64,000 nucleotides of DNA, taken from positions 310,001-374,000 of the forward strand of contig NZ_CP073100.1 in assembly GCF_018137965.1 (NCBI RefSeq), written 5' to 3'. Source of the stretch: Luteolibacter ambystomatis. Its GTDB lineage: Bacteria > Verrucomicrobiota > Verrucomicrobiia > Verrucomicrobiales > Akkermansiaceae. The translations under genes and the position numbers were made by a program. Below, in pieces: positions 43,859 through 52,800 of this stretch (positions are counted from its first letter, which is position 1; each line of letters opens with the position of its first letter). The notes beneath the pieces were generated by a model that was not told the origin of the DNA, did not search any database, and saw only the letters and a list, made by a program, of their open reading frames with translations.

Positions 43859-46800
43859 ATGAAACCCCGCCGCCATTTCCTTTCCCGCCGCTTTGCCCGC
43901 AAGCACGCGATCCGTTTCGGATGTGTCTGTACACTGGCAACGACCATCGTGGTGAATGGTGGTGACCTGCTTCGCGGTGGTGCGGCGGCGAACACGCTTC
44001 CGGCTGGCGCGGTGGCAACCACCAATACTCCAGCGCCGATCTCGGCAAACGCGGCGGGTAATGCGAATGATTCACTCGCCAAAACCACCCAGGCGATCCA
44101 GGCCGTGCAGGCCATGCAGACCGCCGCGCGCAATCTGGCGAAGAACAACGGCTCCAATAATCTCGGCCAGAACCCGAACAATCCTTCGCAGACGTTGCCG
44201 GATGTGCCGGATGGCTTGGCCATCGGCGGGTTGGAGGTGGATCCACGCGTCGGCACCGATTCCACTCTCTGGCAGGGGGCGAACCTGCCGGTGCAGAGCA
44301 CCAACAGCGGCGGCACCACTCAGGTGACTGTCAAGCAGACCGCTCAACAGGCTTTGTTGAACTGGAAGACCTTCAACGTAGGCAAGAATACCAAGCTGAC
44401 CTTCGACCAGAGTGCGGGTGGCACGGATGCGGGACAGTGGATCGCCTTCAACAAGGTCAACGATCCTTCCGCGAACCCTACCCAGATCCTCGGCTCCATC
44501 GAGGCACCCGGGCAGGTCTATATCATCAACCGCAACGGCATCATCTTTGGCGGAGGCTCGCAGGTGAATACCCACGCGCTGGTCGCATCCTCCCTGCCGA
44601 TCAACGCGACGCTCGTCCAAAACGGTCTGCTCAACAACCCGGACCACCAGTTCCTTTTCGATGGTCTCGACAAGGGAGCTTCGGATGACATCGACTCCAC
44701 CACCAGGTTTGGTGACATCATCGTGCAATCCGGTGCCACGATCACCTCGCCATCCTCCTCGGCCCACGTCGGCGGCCGCGTGATGCTGGTGGGACCGAAT
44801 GTCACCAATAGCGGCACCATCGCCACTCCGGATGGTCAGACGATTCTCGCCGCCGGCCTTCAGGTGGGTGTGGTGGCACACGATACGTCCGACGCCTCCC
44901 TGCGTGGCCTGGATGTTTACATCGGTGCGGTGGTGGACCCGGTCTCCACGATTTCCGCCTACGCAGGTACCGCCACCAACAGCGGATTGATTGATTCCGC
45001 ACGGGCCAACATCACGATGGCGGGCAAGACGGTGAATCAGCTTGGTGTCATCTCCAGCACCACCTCGGTTTCGTTCAACGGACGCATCGATTTGCTGGCG
45101 AACTATGACGCGATCGCCAACGTCGCCTATGATTCCACGGCGACCAAAGGCCCGGCCTATCTCAATCGCACCACCGGCAGCGTGACCTTGGGCGAAGGCA
45201 GCGTGACCTCGGTGCTCCCGGAGCTTGGCAGTAAGGACAAGGTGGTGGGTTCCCAACTGGCTCTCAAGTCACAGGTCAATATCTTCGGCCAGTATGTCCA
45301 TTTCGACGACAATTCGCTGCTGGTCGCGACGAGCGGCGATGTGACCGTGAACGCCGGCGTCTGGAATACCCAGACGTTCAGCGCCAACCAGTCTCCGATC
45401 TATTTCTTCATGCGGTCCGGTGGCCGGATCGATTTGGATGCGGGTTCGATCATCGATGTCTCCGGTTCGAAGAATGTGAAGTCGTTCGTCACCTCCAACA
45501 TCGTCGAGGTGGAACTGCGCGGCTCGGAGCTTGCCGACTCGCCGCTGAACCGCGATGGCGCTCTCCGCGGCCAGACCATCTACGTGGACATCACGCAGAC
45601 CGGCGTTTACAACGGCAAAACCTGGGTGGGCACGCCGCTGGCGGATGTCTCCGGCTACGTCAATCTCGTCCAGCGCACCGTTGGTGAACTGACCACCTCC
45701 GGTGGTACGGTGAATCTCAATGCCGGTGGTTCGGTGGTCGTCCGCAATGGCGCCTCCGTGGATGTTTCCGGCGGTTGGGTGAACTATGAAGGAGGTGTGG
45801 TTCAGACGTCCCGCGTGATGAGGGATGGCAAGATCATCGACATCACCGCCGCGACTCCGGACGTCAAATATGACGGGGTCTATACGGGCGGAAGCACCAT
45901 CACTCAAACGAGGTGGGGCCCCACCGAACAATTCATCAGTCCGCTCACCGTCAATGGCACGCGGTATCAGGAAGGCTTCACGGCGGGTGGCAGCGGTGGC
46001 ACGCTCAATATTTCCGCTCCATCGATGGCGCTTGATGGCAGCTTGCAGGGGGCGATCCATGTTGGCGAGCGCCAGCGCGCGCTGACTCCAGCCAACTCCA
46101 CGCTCAATCTTTCCTTCACGGCGGATCGCCTGCTGACGTCCGGTGCGACGCAGGCATCCCAGTATTCGCCGACTCCTCCCAAGATCAGCTTTGCGCAGAC
46201 TCCCTCCCAGGAAGCCGTGGCGGACTACGCTACCGATGGATCGGGCGTGCCTGTCGCGCTCCCGGCTTCGCGAGTTTCGGACGTGGTGTTGGACTCGGAT
46301 CTTCTCGGACCGGAAGGATTCGGATCGCTGTCCATCACCAACCTCGATGGTGACATCGTGGTGCCGGAAACGGTGAGCCTCACCGCGGGTCGTGGAGGTT
46401 CCATCACCTTCTCGGCAGCCAACATCGATATCCAAGGTTCGATGACAGCTACAGGTGGCAGCCTGTCCTTCACCACCTACAATATCTCTCCCGCTGTCGC
46501 GGATGAACGGCGCGCGGCCAACATTCTGACATTGCCACCCGCCAACAGCGATCGCGGGCACTTCACGCTGGGAGCCCGTTCCACTTTGAGCACCGCGGGT
46601 TTGATTGTGGACGACCGTCCTGATTCTCCAACCCGGGCGCAGACTCCGCTGGTGACCACCGGAGGAAAGGTGACGATCAATTCCTTCTCCGCGGATCTTG
46701 CCCAGGGGTCGGTCATTGACGTCTCGGGCGGAGTGATGCTGTCCTCCACAGGCAAGGTGACTTACGGCAATGCCGGTTCCGTTTCGATCGGCACTGGTCG

Positions 46801-49800
46801 TGATGCCAAGCTGTCGGGAGTTACCGGAGGGCTTTTGAGTCTTGGCTCGGAGCTTCGCGGTTATTCCGGTGCGAAGGGCGGCTCTCTTTCGCTCACCACG
46901 CTGGCCATGCAGGTCGGCGGCACCTCGTCGCAAGCGGGCACGTTCGTGGTCGATCCGTCATTCTTTGATCAAGGTGGGTTCTCGTCCTTTGCTCTTTCCG
47001 GCATCGGTACGGCGGACACGCCGGGCATGCTGGTGACCGCCGGGACGATCATCCAGCCGCAGGTGACCAGTTGGATCGTCCGCAATACCCCCGCCGGACA
47101 GCCGGTGGTGTTCGATTCCTATATCCAGCCGGAAGGGCTGCGTTCACCGGTGAGTTTGTCGTTTTCATCCACGGGAGCGACCGATGACCTTTCTGGTAGC
47201 CCGATCGTGCGTGCTGTGACTGTCGTTCAGGCCGGAGCGGTGATCGATGCCGGAGCTTTGGGCAGCGTTTCCATTAAAGGCACAGCCGTGCAGATGGATG
47301 GCACCCTCCGGGCTCGCGGAGGCACCCTCCAGGTGAGCGGTGCTACGAATCTCGCGGATGACAATGCAGGCGCTCTGCCTGCCGTGACGGTGGTGCTGGG
47401 CTCCACCGCGGTGCTGGATGCCTCGGGGGCCACCCTGCTGATTCCGGATACCTTCGGCCGACGCCGCGGCCAGGTGCTGGATGGCGGAACGATCACGGTG
47501 TCCGGAAATCTCGTGGCGAAGAGTGGGGCCGTCCTCGATGTCTCGGGCACATCCGGTGTGCTCGATTTGCTGCCCGGCGAGTCCGGCCAATCGATCGCGG
47601 ATCTCATCACCACCAATCCGGTGACGGGCAAGCCGGTGTCCACGCGTGGCAAGTCCACCACGGTCGAGAGCGATGGTGGAGCGATCAATTTGAAGGGCGG
47701 CGAGCTCTTGCTCACGGACGCAACGCTGCTGGGCCGTGCGGGAGGATCGACTGCTTCCGGCGGAACACTTGCGATTTCCTCATCAGGACTGCGCCCCGGT
47801 TCCGGAACGGGAAACTTTTTCTTCGACCCGGCCATCGTGGTCACGAACTCCGGTACCGTCATTCCGGGCACGATGTCCGTGTCCATCGGCAGCAAGATGG
47901 AGCTGGATGCCAGTGGGGTGAATGGTGGAGTCCGCTTCTCAGCGGATGACTTCACCAACGGAGGCTTCGCCAATCTCGATCTTGGCAACCCGGTGAAATT
48001 CTCGGGAGACGTTACGATTCATGCGGCGGGACGTATTTCCGTAGGCGGCAGCAATAGCGGGGCGATCTATGCCAACGGCAATGTCAATCTGGACGCCTCC
48101 CACATCGTGCTGGGTACCGGATTGGGCGTGCCGCTTTCGCCGGAGCAGAAAGCCGCGCTCGGCTTCGCCAACGGTACCAGCACCGCCTATTTGCCCGCCG
48201 CCCACGGCAGCGGTTCGTTCAACGCATCGGCGGATCTGATCGATGTCGGCTATGTTTCGATGCAGGGCATCGGCACCGCCAATCTGACCGCCGATCATGG
48301 CGACATCCGCGGCAACGGTAACCTTGCCATCGCAGGGGATCTCAAGCTCAAGGCCGCGCAGATCTATCCGCCCACGGCGATGGATTTCACCATCGCGGCT
48401 TTCGACTACACGGAAGCCTCGGTCCTGCACCACGGCTCCGTGACGATTGAGGGTTCCGGAACCAAGAAGCTGCCTCTCTCCGCCGGTGGCACGCTTTCGA
48501 TCTATGCCTCCACGATCCATCAGAATGGAGTGCTGCGCGCGCCTTTCGGCACGATCAAACTCGGGTGGGATGGCACCGGTACGGCTCCCAAGGATGTCCT
48601 CACCGGTTTGACCTACACGCCGACCGCGAATCTGACCTTGGGTTCGCAGAGTGTCACCTCGGTATCCGCCATCGACCCGGTCACGGGCAAGGGAGTCACC
48701 ATTCCATATGGTATCAGCCCTGATGGCTCCACATGGCTTGATCCGACCGGAGTGGACATCACGTCCTCCGGAGCACCGCAGAAATCCATCAAGCTCGCCG
48801 GTGCCTCGGTGATCACCGAGCAAGGCTCCCAGGTGGATGTCCGGGGTGGAGGCGACCTTCTGGCCTTCCGCTTTGTGAGCGGGCTTGGCGGTAGCACGGA
48901 TATTCTGGCCTCGAGCGGCAGCTTCGCCGTCATCCCGGGATACGATTCATCCTTTGCTCCTTATGCGCCGTTTGGCTCGGGTTCGGCTCTTTCCGGGAAT
49001 CCGGGCTACACCAACAGCAGTCTCCAGGTGGGCGATCAGGTGCAACTGCAGGGTGGGGGAGGACTGCCAGCCGGCACCTACACGCTTCTTCCCGCCCGTT
49101 ACGCGTTGCTCCCCGGCGCCTATCTGGTCACGCCGCAGTCCGGCACCGCGGTTGGCACGGTTGGCAAGCCGGATGGATCGTCGATCGTTTCCGGTACGCG
49201 TTTCAATGGCATGACGTCGGACAGCGTGCCGGTGATCCAGACCCGCTTCGAGGTGGCTTCGGCCCAGACCATCGCCAAGCGCGCGGAATATACCAAGCTG
49301 CTTGCAAACACCTTCCTCACCACCACGGGCGGCCTGCGTTTGCCCGGAGATTCGGGCCAGCTTGTTTTGGCGGCGACCCAGGCCATGGCCATCGGTGGAC
49401 AGGTTTTCTCCGCGGCGGGTACCGGTTTCCGTGGCGGCCTGATCGATATCAGCAGCCCGGTGGACATCGTCATCGCCGGGGCGGGGGCACCGGCGGCTTC
49501 AGGGGTGCTGACTCTGGATGCCTCGCTCCTCTCCAGCTTCGGTGCGGAAAGTCTTTTGATCGGCGGTTATCGCCAGACCACCTCGGAAGGTACGAAGGTC
49601 ACCGTAACGACCACCAACCTCACCGTGGACAACGCGGGTTCCCCTCTGACGGGAACCGAAATCATTCTCGCCTCCAAGGGCAGCCTCAAGATCGATGATG
49701 GCGCCACGATCCAGCAAACCGGCACTCCTCCCGCGGGAGACACCCTCATCTTCGGTGACACCGGGACCGCGGGCAGTGGCAATGGCGCGCTGGTACGTGT

Positions 49801-52800
49801 GGGCGGCTCCAATGCCTCCTCGATCCTGCGCCGTGGCGTGACTGTGGGCGGCGGAGTGGAGCTCGATGTGGGCTCCGGCTCCATTCTGAAGGGAAGCGGA
49901 CTGGTGCTCGATTCGACTTCGAAAACCTTGCTCTCTTCGGGGGCCACGCTCGATGCGAAATCGCTTTCGCTCAGCAGCGGCCATGTGACGCTTCAACTCG
50001 ATCCCGCGATCACTCCTGGCGCGGACGCCGGGCTCGTGATCGCCGGATCCACCCTGGCATCCCTTTCCAATGCAGGATCATTCGCGCTGGCGAGTTATTC
50101 GTCCCTCGATCTGCTCGGGGCGGGAACGGTGGGGGAATACGGTGCCGGTGGAAAGCCGGTGCTCGATTCGCTCATCCTGCGCGCGGCTGAAATCCGGGGC
50201 TTGCAGAACGGGGGAGGAGAGGTGGACTTCATTGCAAAATCCATCTCGCTGGACAACCTGCCGGGCGGCACGGCCTCGACCGCATCAATCGCCGGTTCCG
50301 GAAACCTGGCATTCCACGCACAGACCTTGTTTCTTGGCACGGGGGCGATGGTGGTGAAGGGCTTTTCGAATATCACTCTGGACGCGACCACCGCTCTTCA
50401 GACCACCGCTTCCGGTAGCTTCCGGGCAGCCGGAAATCTATCCGTGTCTTCGCCGGTGGTTTACGCTGGCAAGGCAACCGCCTACGCTGTCACCGCGGAT
50501 GGCAGCCTTTCAGTGGCCTCCAATGGCACCAGCAATGGAACCGTGTCAGCGGCAGGGCTGGGAGCCTCGCTTGCATTGACCGGCAGCAGTGTGGATGTCG
50601 GTTCCCGCATCGTCCTGCCGAGCGGGGACGTGCTCATACATGCCACATCCGGCAATGTGACCGTCTCCGGTTCCATCGAGGCCGGAGGAATCTCGCGGCG
50701 CTTCAAGGACGTCACGAAATATACCGATGGCGGGCGCATCCGCCTGACTTCCGACCACGGCAACGTCGTGCTTTCCAACAGTGGATCGCTCGATGTTTCC
50801 GCCCGCCCTGGTGGTGGGGATGGCGGTGAACTGGATGTTTCCGCCGCGGAAGGAACGATCACTCTCGCGGGTACCGCACTCGGTGGTGGTGGTGCGGGAG
50901 GTGCCGGTGGCGTCTTCGTCATGGACACCGGATCGTTGGCTTCACTGGCGGCCATCGATACCTTCCTCAACACGGCTTCCTTCGATGCTTCCCGTTCCTT
51001 CCGCGTCCGCAATGGCGACGTGGCGGTCGATGGCACGGCTCATGTTCACAATTATCTGCTGGCTGCGGATCGCGGCTCGATCACCCTCACCGGCACGATT
51101 GATGCCTCCGGTTCCACCGGCGGCTCCGTGCGCCTGGTGGCCAGAGACAGTGTCACCCTCGCCAGCGGGGCGAAGATCGACGTGTCCGCCGCCGATTTCG
51201 ATTCGGCTGGAAAGGGCGGCGAAATCGCGCTTGAGACCCGTGGGAACAACGGCGGGCAGATCGCCCTCCAGTCGGGATCGCTGGTCGATCTCACGGTGGA
51301 TTCCTGGACGGCTTCCAGCGCTGCTGCCGGCAAGTTCCAAGGCACGCTCCATCTCCGTGCCCCGCGCAATGCCGCGAACAACGATCTGGCGGTAGCTGCC
51401 ATCGATGGCGAGGTTCGCAATGCCTCGAACATCCTCGTCGAAGGTTACAAGGTTTATGATGTCATCGACTACGGCGGCATCATCACCACCAGCGTTCAAT
51501 CGGAAATCCTGAGCAGCGGCCAGTCCTTCATGGGCGCATCCGGCACGACCACTTCCAATTACACGGCGATGATGGACCGCCTGCTCGCTCACAACAGCGG
51601 GCTGTCCTCCGTGCTGGTCCTCGCTCCCGGAGCCGAGGTTGTCAATAGTGCGACCGCCTCCAACGTGAGCCTCTCGCTCAATGCGGCGGGAGCCGGTGTG
51701 GTGGTCCCATCCGCGGGAGGCACCCTGACCTTCCCCAGCGGAACTCCGGGCAACAATCGCATCACCTCCACGGTCGCCGGCACCATCACCTCCGCCAGCG
51801 GCGTGGTGACGACCTTGGCGGCCAATACCGCCACCACGATCGAAGCGGGCAGCACCATCACCTTTGCCAGCGGCGGCACCGTTTCGTTCGCCACTGGCGG
51901 CACCGGTGGGGCGATCCCGGTCAGTCTCGCCAGCGGATCCACCTACAATACCAGCGCCAGCAACAGTGTGGCCTCCGTGTCCACCCGCGGCACTTTGGTC
52001 ACCCTGAATACCGCGGGTACCAGTGGTATCAATCTCGTGGCGGGAGCCCGTGTTTCCATGCCCACGGGAACGGTCGGAACCAACCGCATCCGGGCCACCG
52101 TGGGTGGCACTATCACCTCGCCCACCGGTGTGGTGACGAACTTCGCCGCGAACACCAACACCCAGGTGGCGGCAGGCAGCATTGTGACGCTCAATAGCGC
52201 GGGCACCCTGACCTTTGCCAGTGGCGGCACCGGCGGGGCCATCCCGGTGGCCCTCGTGGCGGGCAGCTTCACCACCACCGGTGTCACCACCGTCACTCCA
52301 AATACGGGAAACATCGTACTCGGCAGCACCATCTCCACGCCGACGGACGATTGGAACCTCTCCACCAACCGCTTTGGCCCGAAGGGCGCGCCGGGTGTCC
52401 TGACCCTGCGGTCTTCCACGAACATCGTTCTCTACAACTCGATCAACGACGGCTTCAACACCAGCTCCTACCGCTCCGCTTTGCTCGCGCGCAATGCGCT
52501 GCTTCCGGACAACATCCAGAGCTGGTCCTACCGGATCACGGCCGGAGCGGACCTGTCCGCCGCGGACGTGCTCCAAGTCCAGAGCATGTCATCGCTGGCT
52601 GCGAACTCCGGTTCGCTGTTGCTTGGAAAGAATGCCTTCGATGCCCAGATTACCGGCGGCGCGAATGCCCTGACTTCCACGCTTCTCGCATCCACGACCT
52701 CGTCGAATCCCTATCAGGTCATTCGCACGGGAAGCGGCGATATCGATGTGGCCGCGGGACGTGACATCCGCTTCCTCAACCAGTTCGCCACCATCTATAC

